Shown here: positions 26,189 to 35,066 of the stretch, piece after piece
How positions within the stretch are numbered: the stretch's first letter is position 1
Layout of the letters: each line of letters starts with the position of its first letter
Assembly (NCBI RefSeq): GCF_000703005.1
Contig: NZ_JNLH01000001.1
Span: 27,501-91,500, forward strand
Direction of reading: 5' to 3'
Source of the DNA: Pseudobutyrivibrio ruminis HUN009
GTDB lineage: Bacteria; Bacillota; Clostridia; Lachnospirales; Lachnospiraceae
DNA: 64,000 nucleotides
Made by a program: the position numbers and the translations under genes
The notes under the pieces: model-generated
What the model saw: only the letters and a program-made list of their open reading frames with translations
Told to the model about the DNA's origin: nothing
The model's database searches: none

Positions 26189-27649
26189 TTATTTCACTTT
26201 CGCTTTCTGTTCTGCTATCTTTTTCTGAATCCTTACCATTTCTTCTTTAGATATAGGAGAAAGCTTCATTGCAAATAGATTACAAATCCAGCCAATAAAT
26301 GGTAATCCAATATATATGAATATTGTCATATTTTTAATTGCAAGACTTGGTGTATCTGTTGGCTGTGGCATTGTTGATGTATAGCCAATTAAAGCTATAA
26401 GTGTAGTTGCCAAAACTGCACCAAGGGATGAAAGAATACGATCAAAGAAATTGTATGTTCCTGTAACAACTGCAGGCATATATTTTCCTGAACGAGCCAT
26501 TTCATAATCAATCACATCTCCGCTCATAGAAGATGTAGCTGTTGTTACACACATCTTTGCGCCATTAACTAATAATGTAATTACAAAAAATACGGCAGTT
26601 GGAAGTATTTCAACAGTCACTTTTCTCATATCAACAATATACATAAATGCTGCCAATAATATGGAAAACGCCATACAAATTCCTGACCAAAAATAAAGAG
26701 CTTCTTTGCTACCATGTTTACCTGCATATTTTGCTCCAAAAATTGCAAAAGCAATTGAAGGTAGCATTGCAACTACATTCAGTATTGTTGATAATTGCAT
26801 ATTTCCAATCAATATACCAAATAGCATTGTGGTAATAATAGATTGACTAGCAGTCTGCTGTGCAAGCTTATCAGTAGCTCCTGCTACAATGTACATCTGC
26901 AAAGCCTTGTTTGATTTCAACAGCTTTATCATATCTTTTACTTTTACCTTTTCGCTTGCGCCCTGGCTATCTGTTCCAAAGTTTTCTGGCTTATCAGCCT
27001 CTGATATACCAATACAAGCAAGTATCGTAAATACGAATGATATAACAATTGTCACTGTCGCACATGCTGCAAGCATCTCTACTGTATATTCATTATTGTA
27101 TCTAGGGAGTAAGACAACAGTAAAAAATACAGTCATTATCATTGGTGCGAAATAATTATATACCGTTCCCCACACACCAACGATTGGTCTTTGGTTTGGA
27201 TCATTTGTCATAACAGGTCCAGCTATCATACCTGCAACATTGTTCATTGTGTATCCCACAATATATATTAAATACATCACAGTAAATAAAATAATTCCAT
27301 GGCCTTTTCCTGAGCACCATATATAGAGCATAAAGATTGCCAAACTTTCTAAACCCCAACCTGCCAGCAAGAATAAACGAATTTTTCCATATTTTGTCAT
27401 AGTCTTATCTATTAACATTGCTATAAATGGATTAATGAACCCATCAAATATTCTTGTCGCTGTCAACAAAAAACCAACAAGTGCAGTTGCAATTCCATAA
27501 CCAACATTTGCCACATAACTAGCATAGGTTAAAAGCATATAAAAACACATTGCTCCACCTGAATTTATTGTGGTAAGTGCTATTTGCCAGTTTTTTGCTT
27601 TTCTATAGATATTCTTTTTTTCTACGTTAGATGTTAAATTTTCTGTCAT
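26189..27649 (-). CDS. GPH-family glycoside:cation symporter
   Basis: This 486-residue membrane transporter has about 12 hydrophobic helices, beginning KNWQIALTTINSGGAMCFYMLLTY. It has the MelB-like loop features RIFDGFINPFIAMLIDKT and a C-terminal GPFIGW-like end. It probably imports a rhamnose-containing or beta-glucosidic glycoside with Na+ or H+. The start at 27649 is preferred (GTGAGG 6 bases upstream); a GTG at 27661 would add four residues. It is followed 5 bases later by the TIM-barrel gene. Confidence 0.9.
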   Translation of the reverse strand: MTENLTSNVEKKNIYRKAKNWQIALTTINSGGAMCFYMLLTYASYVANVGYGIATALVGFLLTATRIFDGFINPFIAMLIDKTMTKYGKIRLFLLAGWGLESLAIFMLYIWCSGKGHGIILFTVMYLIYIVGYTMNNVAGMIAGPVMTNDPNQRPIVGVWGTVYNYFAPMIMTVFFTVVLLPRYNNEYTVEMLAACATVTIVISFVFTILACIGISEADKPENFGTDSQGASEKVKVKDMIKLLKSNKALQMYIVAGATDKLAQQTASQSIITTMLFGILIGNMQLSTILNVVAMLPSIAFAIFGAKYAGKHGSKEALYFWSGICMAFSILLAAFMYIVDMRKVTVEILPTAVFFVITLLVNGAKMCVTTATSSMSGDVIDYEMARSGKYMPAVVTGTYNFFDRILSSLGAVLATTLIALIGYTSTMPQPTDTPSLAIKNMTIFIYIGLPFIGWICNLFAMKLSPISKEEMVRIQKKIAEQKAKVK

Positions 27650-27660
27650 TATAAACCTCA

Positions 27661-28953
27661 CTACTTTTCCATAAAGCTGCCAAGAACTTTAAGACTCTTT
27701 TTTGGTGTTCTTTCCATTGTATTTCTGTCAACTGATATTAATCCAAAGGTCATTGAAAAGCCCTTTTGCCACTCAAAATTATCTAATAATGACCATGCAA
27801 AATAGCCCTTTAATTTAATGCCCTCGGTAATGCAATCATTAAGTCCTGTCAATGCTTCTTTTATAAACTCACATCTTCTTTCATCATCCGATGTTGCTAT
27901 TCCATTTTCAGTAACGATAATAGTGCCTTTGAATTCTTCAGCACATCTTCTAACAACATTTACTATTCCTGCAGGATAATCCTCATAGCCCATCTGTGTT
28001 TTAGTCCCTGTTTCAAGCGAAGAATTTGCACCATTTTCGTCAAATATCTTTCTTGTATAACACTGAACTCCAAGGAAATCGTCCTTTTCAATATATGGAA
28101 GATAGTGTGTGAATTCATCATCCCATGCTTTCTTTGCGTTCTCTTCCCCACCATCTACACATTGGATGTCATGAAGAGAAAGAGTCAATCCAACCTGTAT
28201 ACTAGGATCAACTGATTTAATTGCATTTCGTGCAGCATTATGGGCTTTCATTACAAGCAAATCTCCTTCTTCACTAGCTTGTGAAACGAAATTTGCTACC
28301 TTTCTAGGATCATCTATATTAAATGCTTTTGCTGTTTCCATCATAGACATCATCATCTGTGATTGATTCTGAGAAAGATTTACTCCAACCTGTACTGAGC
28401 CTTCCTGATTTTGAATTTCTGACTGCTTAGACATTCTTTCCGTAATATCCTTAATTAAAAAGGCCATCTGAAGACGCATATTTGCTTCATTAATTGTGCA
28501 TACATATTTAACTTTACCTGCAACATGTTCTGTTACATATCTTGCATATCTCTCAAAATAATTCACCACTTCTGGAGATTCCCAGCCACCCTTAGTTATT
28601 AGCCATGCTGGTGACGAGAAATGATGATAGGTAACTACCGGTTCAATTCCGTTTGCAAGACAGTAGTCAATCACCTTAATATAGTGCTCCATTTCCTTTT
28701 CATTCCACTGACCTTCTAGAGGCTCAATCCTTGCCCATTCAATGGAAAATCTATATGCATTAAGCCCTGCTCGCTTTAACAAGTCGATATCTTCTTCATA
28801 TCTGTTGTAATGATCTACGGCTAATCCAGATTTTTCTACAAAAACAGAATGTTCAAGATTCTCCATAATCCAATAATCACTACCTACATTGTTTCCTTCT
28901 ACCTGATGAGCCGCTGTTGCTGCACCTAACATAAAATCTTTTTTAAATAGCAT
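27661..28953 (-). CDS. GH1 beta-glucosidase-type glycoside hydrolase
   Basis: The 430-residue cytosolic enzyme has the acid/base Glu156 in CTINEANMR (the usual NEP is NEA here) and the nucleophile Glu349 in IIVTENGIA. It lacks the SxxxxxxKRYG phosphate-binding segment of the phospho-glucosidase at 1578, so it should act on non-phosphorylated glycosides. It is also slightly short for GH1. First gene of the operon with the GPH symporter and GH78. Together these suggest breakdown of rhamnosyl-glucosides such as rutinosides, with GH78 removing rhamnose and GH1 the glucose (inference). Confidence 0.9.
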   Translation of the reverse strand: MLFKKDFMLGAATAAHQVEGNNVGSDYWIMENLEHSVFVEKSGLAVDHYNRYEEDIDLLKRAGLNAYRFSIEWARIEPLEGQWNEKEMEHYIKVIDYCLANGIEPVVTYHHFSSPAWLITKGGWESPEVVNYFERYARYVTEHVAGKVKYVCTINEANMRLQMAFLIKDITERMSKQSEIQNQEGSVQVGVNLSQNQSQMMMSMMETAKAFNIDDPRKVANFVSQASEEGDLLVMKAHNAARNAIKSVDPSIQVGLTLSLHDIQCVDGGEENAKKAWDDEFTHYLPYIEKDDFLGVQCYTRKIFDENGANSSLETGTKTQMGYEDYPAGIVNVVRRCAEEFKGTIIVTENGIATSDDERRCEFIKEALTGLNDCITEGIKLKGYFAWSLLDNFEWQKGFSMTFGLISVDRNTMERTPKKSLKVLGSFMEK

Positions 28954-28992
28954 AAATACCTATCCCCCTTTTGTTTTATGGATTTATTATAT

Positions 28993-29021
28993 TTGACAGA
29001 AATATATAGAAATAATAAAAT
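28993..29021 (+). promoter_or_regulatory. Predicted promoter of the AraC gene at 29067
   Basis: A consensus-quality promoter: TTGACA (28993-28998), 17-bp spacer, TAAAAT (29016-29021). On the opposite strand a TATAAT around 28980-28990 with a poor -35 could be the activator-dependent promoter of the GH1 operon. Confidence 0.7.
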
Positions 29022-29066
29022 TGTACATATTTTATTAAATTAGTACACTGAACAGGAAGAATACAT

Positions 29067-30293
29067 ATGTCCCACAGATTACAGTTATTAGAATCATTGC
29101 AATCTACCATCAATATTCCATTTTGCATATACAATACTCACACCGAAATCTCTTATTTCATTCCAGACATACCTATGCCTAGTTTGATGAAATATGTAGT
29201 CTCAAGATTTAATAATGAAGGACACGATATAAATACCCCACTAATCATCATTGAAGAACCATCTATTTTTATTGCCATTTCAAAGCTATCCGATTATAGT
29301 TTTTTAATTCTTGGTCCCTGTTTGCCTCAAGAACATAGTGATGAATTTATAAATCACTTTTTCTTTGGAAAGCCATATAGCAAGGACAAGGAAGCAATTA
29401 AGCTAAACATAAAACAAAGCAAGCTTATTTCCATAGAAGAATTAAAAAATGCACTTTGTTTAGCTTACTTTATAAACACTGCCAAAGAGCTGGACAAATC
29501 TAATATTTTAGTTGATGAAATAATTGCATCGAATGAGCCTTTACAAAATCTCCAATCTCTTCTAGAAGTTAATAATCTTGAAACCGAGGATAAGAATTAC
29601 AGTAGCCCTGAATCCATTAATAACGACTTATACTCTTACTTCGCCATGGATGGAATTCCAGTCATGGAAGACTTATTTAAAAAGTTTTCAGAACCAAATC
29701 AGTATTCCTTTACGAAAATGTCCTTGGATCACGATCGCCAAACAAAATATGTTTTTATGGTAGTCGCCAACAAGATTTGTCAGGAAGCAATCCGTAGTGG
29801 TGTTGGAGAAGATGCTGTAAATGTGATTGCTGAAATAATATGTCAGAGAGTTGACTCAGCGCCAACTTATTTTGATGTGAGACCTTATTATGTAGAACTT
29901 ATTGCCGCCATCTCAGAAGTTGTAAATAACCATGCCACAGTTGAGAAAGGTTATTCACCTATGATTTCCAATTGTGTGTCTTATATAAATTCTCATGTAC
30001 AGAAAAAACTAAACTTATCTGTACTATCAGAAATATGCAATGTTTCCGAGCGTTGGCTTTCTAAATGTTTTAGAAAAGAGGTTGGGGTTGCTATTCCTGA
30101 TTACATTAATAACATAAAACTACAAAGAAGCACTCAATTGTTGCTTTATTCAAATGCAACTATAGAAGAAATATCAGATTTTTTTAGCTTTTCAAACCAA
30201 AGCTATTACTCGAAATTATTTAAAGAAAAATATTCCTGTACCCCATTGGAGTACAGGAATAATAAAAACATAGATAACCCAGCTCACACCTAG
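29067..30293 (+). CDS. AraC-family regulator of the rhamnoside operon
   Basis: This is a 408-residue regulator. About residues 305-400 carry the double HTH (LSVLSEICNVSERWLSKCFRKE and IEEISDFFSFSNQSYYSKLFKEKY). The N-terminal 300 residues are a sensor region that I do not recognise in detail; they lack a receiver Asp motif. It is divergent from the GH1-GPH-TIM-GH78 operon and is its likely local activator. Its terminator stem overlaps the stop codon. Confidence 0.87.
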   Translation: MSHRLQLLESLQSTINIPFCIYNTHTEISYFIPDIPMPSLMKYVVSRFNNEGHDINTPLIIIEEPSIFIAISKLSDYSFLILGPCLPQEHSDEFINHFFFGKPYSKDKEAIKLNIKQSKLISIEELKNALCLAYFINTAKELDKSNILVDEIIASNEPLQNLQSLLEVNNLETEDKNYSSPESINNDLYSYFAMDGIPVMEDLFKKFSEPNQYSFTKMSLDHDRQTKYVFMVVANKICQEAIRSGVGEDAVNVIAEIICQRVDSAPTYFDVRPYYVELIAAISEVVNNHATVEKGYSPMISNCVSYINSHVQKKLNLSVLSEICNVSERWLSKCFRKEVGVAIPDYINNIKLQRSTQLLLYSNATIEEISDFFSFSNQSYYSKLFKEKYSCTPLEYRNNKNIDNPAHT

Positions 30294-30312
30294 TGTAAGC
30301 TGGGTCTTTTTT
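30277..30312 (+). terminator. Rho-independent terminator of the AraC gene
   Basis: An ACCCAGCT / AGCTGGGT stem with inner CACAC/GTGT pairing is followed by CTTTTTT. It includes the stop codon of the AraC gene and the last bases of the convergent GH8 gene. Confidence 0.88.
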
Positions 30313-31438
30313 ACCACATTTTATAATTTCCACTTAGTGCCAGCATAGCAAACATGTAAAGACAATTGTCGTAATATCTTCTATCGCCTGTTCTAAGTGG
30401 AGTGTTCCAAAAATCTTCTACTGCTTTGAGGCTCCACTGATTGTCAGAAGCTAAGCTTGCCTGAGCAATTGTAGCAGTGAGTCCCACTGGATGAAGTGCT
30501 TTGCCTTCAATAGGGGTGCCGTCTATTGCATAGATTCCACGGTTGTTGTCTTCTGGCAGTGTGTAGAAGAAGTTTTGTAGATTGTTTGCTGTATTTCTAC
30601 TCCACTGTAAAAAGTCTTTGTCTTCCGTATCATCTTTTGCCCATTCATAATTCAAGCCGATATTTGCAATAGTTCTGTAGGCATCACTGTAAAACCAATC
30701 ATGTCTACCACCAAAATTTCCATCATCGGGATATGGTGTTCCGTCGTAAAAACTATACTCTGGAGAAAGTCCAGTTGATGGATGACAGGCTATCTTAAGG
30801 AAATCCCTGCTAGCCTGAGCCGCCTTCTTCCAAAACGCCTTATCCTCTGGATAACAGTTTTCGGCAAACAACTCATAAAAATGAGGCAGATGATATGATG
30901 GATCTGTAAACTCTAAACCTGGAACAAACTTGATTAAGCCATCATCACTCCACATGTTGTGACCACCATAAAGCTCTTCGTGATGAATACAAGTTTTCAG
31001 GAGTTCCTTCGCCATCTGGCTATAGTTATATATTCCAGTCCCATCTCCCCATCTATGGCTTGCAAAAATAAGAGCCATAGCGAAAAATTCTTCACCATCT
31101 GGAGCTGGGCCATCAGAAAACTTTTCGCCATTAGTCCCTATAGACCAGGTGAAATATCCTTTGTTTTCTCCCTGGTTTAAATGCATGTTTGTCATGGCCC
31201 AGTTCCAAAGCTGATCAAACTCCTTCTTCTTATCCATCTGAACGCAAATCATCATGCCATATGAAATGCCTTCAGTTCTGGTGTCGTTGTTTCCTGTATC
31301 AACAAGATACCCCATAGTCTGATCATCAGTTGTGTAATAGAATTTGTCATTGCCATAGAAAATTTCATTAAATGTCTCTTCTACTCTGGCATTTATTTCT
31401 TCACTTGTTTTTCCTATTTCTAAAAATACATTTCTCAT
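30311..31438 (-). CDS. Reducing-end xylose-releasing exo-oligoxylanase (GH8, Rex)
   Basis: It removes xylose from the reducing end of xylo-oligosaccharides. The 375-residue protein matches Bacillus halodurans Rex along its length: GYLVDTGNNDTRTEGISYGM with general acid Glu56, PAPDGEEFFAMAL, LPHFYELF, WFYSDAYR with base Asp252, ALHPVGL and NTPLRTGDRRYYDNCLYMFA. It has no signal peptide, so it acts inside the cell after ABC import. It is the last gene of the xylo-oligosaccharide locus, 7 bases after the LplC-type permease. Confidence 0.95.
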   Translation of the reverse strand: MRNVFLEIGKTSEEINARVEETFNEIFYGNDKFYYTTDDQTMGYLVDTGNNDTRTEGISYGMMICVQMDKKKEFDQLWNWAMTNMHLNQGENKGYFTWSIGTNGEKFSDGPAPDGEEFFAMALIFASHRWGDGTGIYNYSQMAKELLKTCIHHEELYGGHNMWSDDGLIKFVPGLEFTDPSYHLPHFYELFAENCYPEDKAFWKKAAQASRDFLKIACHPSTGLSPEYSFYDGTPYPDDGNFGGRHDWFYSDAYRTIANIGLNYEWAKDDTEDKDFLQWSRNTANNLQNFFYTLPEDNNRGIYAIDGTPIEGKALHPVGLTATIAQASLASDNQWSLKAVEDFWNTPLRTGDRRYYDNCLYMFAMLALSGNYKMW

Positions 31439-31445
31439 GATGCCT

Positions 31446-32342
31446 TTATTCCTTTACGCCTCCAAGTGTTAGTCCAGTTACGAAGTATTTCTGAAGGAAT
31501 GGATAAATGCAAATTATAGGAAGCATTGTGATAATTGTCGCTGCTGCTCTAACGGATGTTGGAGTTACGGAGCCGTTAGAATTCTTCATAGACTCAGCAG
31601 ACGAGCTTTGGTTGGTTACAGAAGAAAGGAGTTTCATTAATTCGTACTGCAATGTTGTTAAGTCATCACTCATTCTGTTATAAAGCATTGCATCGAACCA
31701 AGAGTTCCACTGACCAACAGCTACGAAAAGAGCGACAGTTGCGTAAACAGGCTTGCACAGAGGTGATATTATCTTTAGGAAAATTGTTGTATAGCCCGCT
31801 CCGTCCAACTGTGCCGACTCTTCCAAACTATCTGGAATACCCTTCATGTAGGTTCTAATAACAAGCATGTTAAAAGCAGAAATCATTCCTGGTATTACAT
31901 AGACTGCAAAACTGTTAGTTAAGCCAAGTGACTTGTATAGGAGAAAGGTTGGAATAAGTCCGCCATTAACATACATTGTTATTACCCAAAATAAGGATAC
32001 TTGTTTGGCAAATATAAAATCTTTTCTACTTACAATAAACGCTAAAATCGCATTTGATACTAAAGCTAAAAATGTTCCAATAATTGTTCTTGCAACAGTG
32101 ATAAATGCACCTGTAATCAGATTATCTTTCTGAAGTACTGTGGTGTAATTCTTCCAAGTAAATTCACGTGGCCATAAATAAATTCCACCTCTTAATGCAT
32201 CAGTACCGTCATTCAAAGAAATTGCTAACGTATTCAATACTGGATAAAGAGTGATTACTACGAAAGCAATCATGAAAATTGTATTGAATATTCTAAAGGC
32301 CAAATCGGCACCAGAAATCTTCTTTCTCTTTTTCTTATTCAT
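31446..32342 (-). CDS. ABC sugar importer permease, LplC/YtcP type
   Basis: The 298-residue inner-membrane permease has six hydrophobic segments and the EAA loop LEESAQLDGAGYTTIFLKIISP. It ends PFLQKYFVTGLTLGGVKE, typical of the LplC-type carbohydrate permease. It pairs with the LplB-type permease directly upstream (12-base gap) and the lipoprotein at 33265. No ATPase gene is linked. The substrate is inferred as xylo-oligosaccharide from the neighbouring GH8, GH43 and GH3. Confidence 0.92.
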   Translation of the reverse strand: MNKKKRKKISGADLAFRIFNTIFMIAFVVITLYPVLNTLAISLNDGTDALRGGIYLWPREFTWKNYTTVLQKDNLITGAFITVARTIIGTFLALVSNAILAFIVSRKDFIFAKQVSLFWVITMYVNGGLIPTFLLYKSLGLTNSFAVYVIPGMISAFNMLVIRTYMKGIPDSLEESAQLDGAGYTTIFLKIISPLCKPVYATVALFVAVGQWNSWFDAMLYNRMSDDLTTLQYELMKLLSSVTNQSSSAESMKNSNGSVTPTSVRAAATIITMLPIICIYPFLQKYFVTGLTLGGVKE

Positions 32343-32354
32343 TGCCTAGCCCCC

Positions 32355-33272
32355 TTAGAATAATCTTTCTTCGCCGTGTCGTTTTGCAATTCGATTACAA
32401 ATTACAATCAACACTATACTTACTACACTCTTGAAAATACCTGCTGCAGTACCGATTGCATAATCGCCCTGGCTGATGCCCCATTTCAATACGTATATAT
32501 CGATTGTCTGAGATACATTTACAACAAGACCATTTCCAAGTAAGTACTGAATTTCAAAGCCTGCATTCAATACATTTCCGATATTCATCAGAAGTAAAAT
32601 CATGATTGTAGGTTTAATTCCTGGCAAAGTAACATGCTTTATTTTCGCCCATCTTCCAGCTCCGTCGATTGCTGCAGCCTCATACAAAGAAGGATCAATA
32701 GCTGTGATTGCTGCCAAATAGATAATGGCGTTCCATCCTGTTTCCTTCCATACATTTGCAAATGCAACGATAGGCCAGAAATATTTTTCGTGGGCAAAAA
32801 AGTTGATTGGCTGTTCCACTAAATTAAAGTTTAAAAGCAACTGATTAATAATTCCTGTTCCTGAAAGTGCATCATGAAGAATTCCTGTAACAATAATCCA
32901 AGAAAGGAAATGTGGAAGGTAAGAAATTGTTTGAACAACCTTTTTGCCACCTTGGCAGGCAATCTCATTTAGCAAGATTGCAAATAAGATTGCCATGAAA
33001 AATGTTACAGCCAAGTTGATAACACCCATTGCAAGGGTATTTCTAATTACTCTTAAAAATGTGACATCAGAGAACAAGCGAATAAATTTATCAAAGCCTA
33101 TAAACTTGGAATGCAATAGTCCAGTTACTGGTTTGTAATCCTGAAATGCCATTACCCATCCTGCAAGAGGTAGATAATAGAATACAACTCCATATACAAC
33201 TATTACTGCAGCCCATATCAAAAGTACCTTTTGATGTTTTAATTGTGTTAGGCTAATTGATTTTTTATTCAT
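32355..33272 (-). CDS. ABC sugar importer permease, LplB type
   Basis: This 305-residue six-helix permease has an N-terminal LIWAAVIVVYGVVFYYLPLAG helix and the EAA loop LYEAAAIDGAGRWAKIKHVTLPG. It forms the heterodimeric channel with the LplC-type protein. Its start overlaps the end of the binding-protein gene by 8 bases, so the two are translationally linked. Confidence 0.92.
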   Translation of the reverse strand: MNKKSISLTQLKHQKVLLIWAAVIVVYGVVFYYLPLAGWVMAFQDYKPVTGLLHSKFIGFDKFIRLFSDVTFLRVIRNTLAMGVINLAVTFFMAILFAILLNEIACQGGKKVVQTISYLPHFLSWIIVTGILHDALSGTGIINQLLLNFNLVEQPINFFAHEKYFWPIVAFANVWKETGWNAIIYLAAITAIDPSLYEAAAIDGAGRWAKIKHVTLPGIKPTIMILLLMNIGNVLNAGFEIQYLLGNGLVVNVSQTIDIYVLKWGISQGDYAIGTAAGIFKSVVSIVLIVICNRIAKRHGEERLF

Positions 33273-34935
33273 ACTTAGCAGCCTCTTCTATTCTTCTATC
33301 AAGCTCTGTCTGCATCTCAGAGAGGAAATCCTCTGGATGACATGCATTGTATGCTTCCATGTACTCATCCCAAGCGGCATCGAAATCGTCAGCCATTACA
33401 ACCTTTGGAAGATACTGGTGTTTTGTCTCACCCATAAGTGTCCATGCTGTACCACCTGGTGTTGATGTTGTCATTGAATTTGAGAATGTGTACATTGGAT
33501 ACCATGGTCCTGGTGCTGGAGATGTACCAAGCATCTCTACATATGTCTTCACACCATATGCTGCAAAACAATTTTTTACAGAATCTGAAAGTCCATCATA
33601 GAACTCATCTTCCTGACCATCAGGTCTCATAGCATTCTTTCCATCACGGCTAGTGCCTACCCACTGTGGGAAATATGAATATGAGCATAAATGTGATGCC
33701 TTGTATGCTGTATCTGACGCATTGTTTCTCATTTCCTGTGTACGAGAGAACATACCATCATCACCTACAACGTAATCTACACCTTCTACACCCCAGAATC
33801 TAAGGTCATGTACTTCCTGTCCCAAAAGATCATTTACAAACTGAAGTGCGCCTTCAACATCTTCGCAGCTAGTTGTAATTGCAAGACCTGAAGAAACGTT
33901 CAATTCTCCGCCTGAATTGTGCCACTGATTTGTAATGCTTTCATCAATAGTTATTGGTAGAGGAACGTATTGACATCCCTGCTTATCAAGACCTGCTGAC
34001 TTAATAGCATCTTCTGCGTTATATGCAAAATCCCACCACTGGTCAATCATGCCAAGAACACGACCTGTAGAAAGCTTTGCGATGTACTCATCATATGTCT
34101 GTGTGAATGACTCCTGGTCTACGATTCCCTTCTTGTACTCTTCATTTAACTTCTTGAAGTACTTAACAGCTGTATCAGTTGTATTGTAATCGATAATCTT
34201 TTGTGTTTCTGGGTCTACGATTACAGAACCATCATTTGGATAACCATCAAGGAACTGTGGTGCATTTTCCAAACAGAAGTATCTCCAGTCATCGCAAAGG
34301 ATTGTGTAAGGAATATTCTCTGTACCATCTTCCATTGTTGGATTAGCTTCGTTGTATGCTTCAATTAAATCAAAGTACTGATCCATTGTGCGAACTTCTG
34401 GATATCCTGCCCACTCAAGCACTCTTGTCTGAATCCAAAAAGCCTCACCGTTTTGTGTACATTCTCTTTCTTCTCCATAGATGTTTGTGAACTGTGGAAT
34501 CCAGTAAATATGTCCATCATCCTGTCGAATAGCATCCCACTCCTGATCTGTGAAGAATTCCTTAATATTTGGATATTTGTCAATATAATCATCAAGTGCA
34601 ACTAATGCTCCAGCTTCATATAACTGAACAGAACCATTACCACCATCAATAAAATCTGGATACTCGCCACCAGCAATAAATGTTCCTACAGCCTCCTCAG
34701 CTGTCTGTCCTGTAAGCCAAGTCTCTTTTACCTTGCAACCTGTCTTTTCAGCGATAAGCTGCTGAACCTCATTGTCATCATTAATTTCTGTACCTGGAAC
34801 TGCAAAGAATGCTGTAAATTCTTTGATTCCATCTTCGTTAACTGCTCCGCCATGTCCAGCTGTTTTGCCGCATCCAGCTAACATAGAGGTAAGCATTGTA
34901 GTAATTAATAATGCGCTTACTACTCTTTTTTTCAT
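33265..34935 (-). CDS. Extracellular sugar-binding lipoprotein of an ABC importer (LplA type)
   Basis: The 556-residue product has a lipoprotein signal, MKKRVVSALLITTMLTSM followed by the lipobox LAGC, with lipidation at Cys22. The mature part is a large type of periplasmic-binding fold (LplA/YtcQ-like), anchored outside the membrane. It captures oligosaccharide for the two permeases downstream. It has its own ribosome site (AAAGGAGGG) and lies after a strong terminator that separates it from the YesN gene, so it is likely the regulated promoter target of the YesM/YesN system. Confidence 0.92.
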   Translation of the reverse strand: MKKRVVSALLITTMLTSMLAGCGKTAGHGGAVNEDGIKEFTAFFAVPGTEINDDNEVQQLIAEKTGCKVKETWLTGQTAEEAVGTFIAGGEYPDFIDGGNGSVQLYEAGALVALDDYIDKYPNIKEFFTDQEWDAIRQDDGHIYWIPQFTNIYGEERECTQNGEAFWIQTRVLEWAGYPEVRTMDQYFDLIEAYNEANPTMEDGTENIPYTILCDDWRYFCLENAPQFLDGYPNDGSVIVDPETQKIIDYNTTDTAVKYFKKLNEEYKKGIVDQESFTQTYDEYIAKLSTGRVLGMIDQWWDFAYNAEDAIKSAGLDKQGCQYVPLPITIDESITNQWHNSGGELNVSSGLAITTSCEDVEGALQFVNDLLGQEVHDLRFWGVEGVDYVVGDDGMFSRTQEMRNNASDTAYKASHLCSYSYFPQWVGTSRDGKNAMRPDGQEDEFYDGLSDSVKNCFAAYGVKTYVEMLGTSPAPGPWYPMYTFSNSMTTSTPGGTAWTLMGETKHQYLPKVVMADDFDAAWDEYMEAYNACHPEDFLSEMQTELDRRIEEAAKYE

Positions 34936-35026
34936 ATAAACCCTCCTTTTATTCGGGAACCTTTCTCCCTCTTTTATGGTATTATTTTAGGAAAAATCAC
35001 AATTGAAAACATCCGAGAAACTATAG

Positions 35027-35059
35027 ATAAAAGGGGGAGAAACTTTACATTTCTCCCCC
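35027..35059 (-). terminator. Rho-independent terminator between the YesN-type regulator and the binding-protein gene
   Basis: The perfect 10-bp stem GGGGGAGAAA / TTTCTCCCCC with loop TGTAAAG is followed by TTTTAT. It splits the locus into YesL-GH3-GH43-YesM-YesN and a separate binding protein-permease-permease-GH8 unit. Confidence 0.88.
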
Positions 35060-35066
35060 TCAAATT

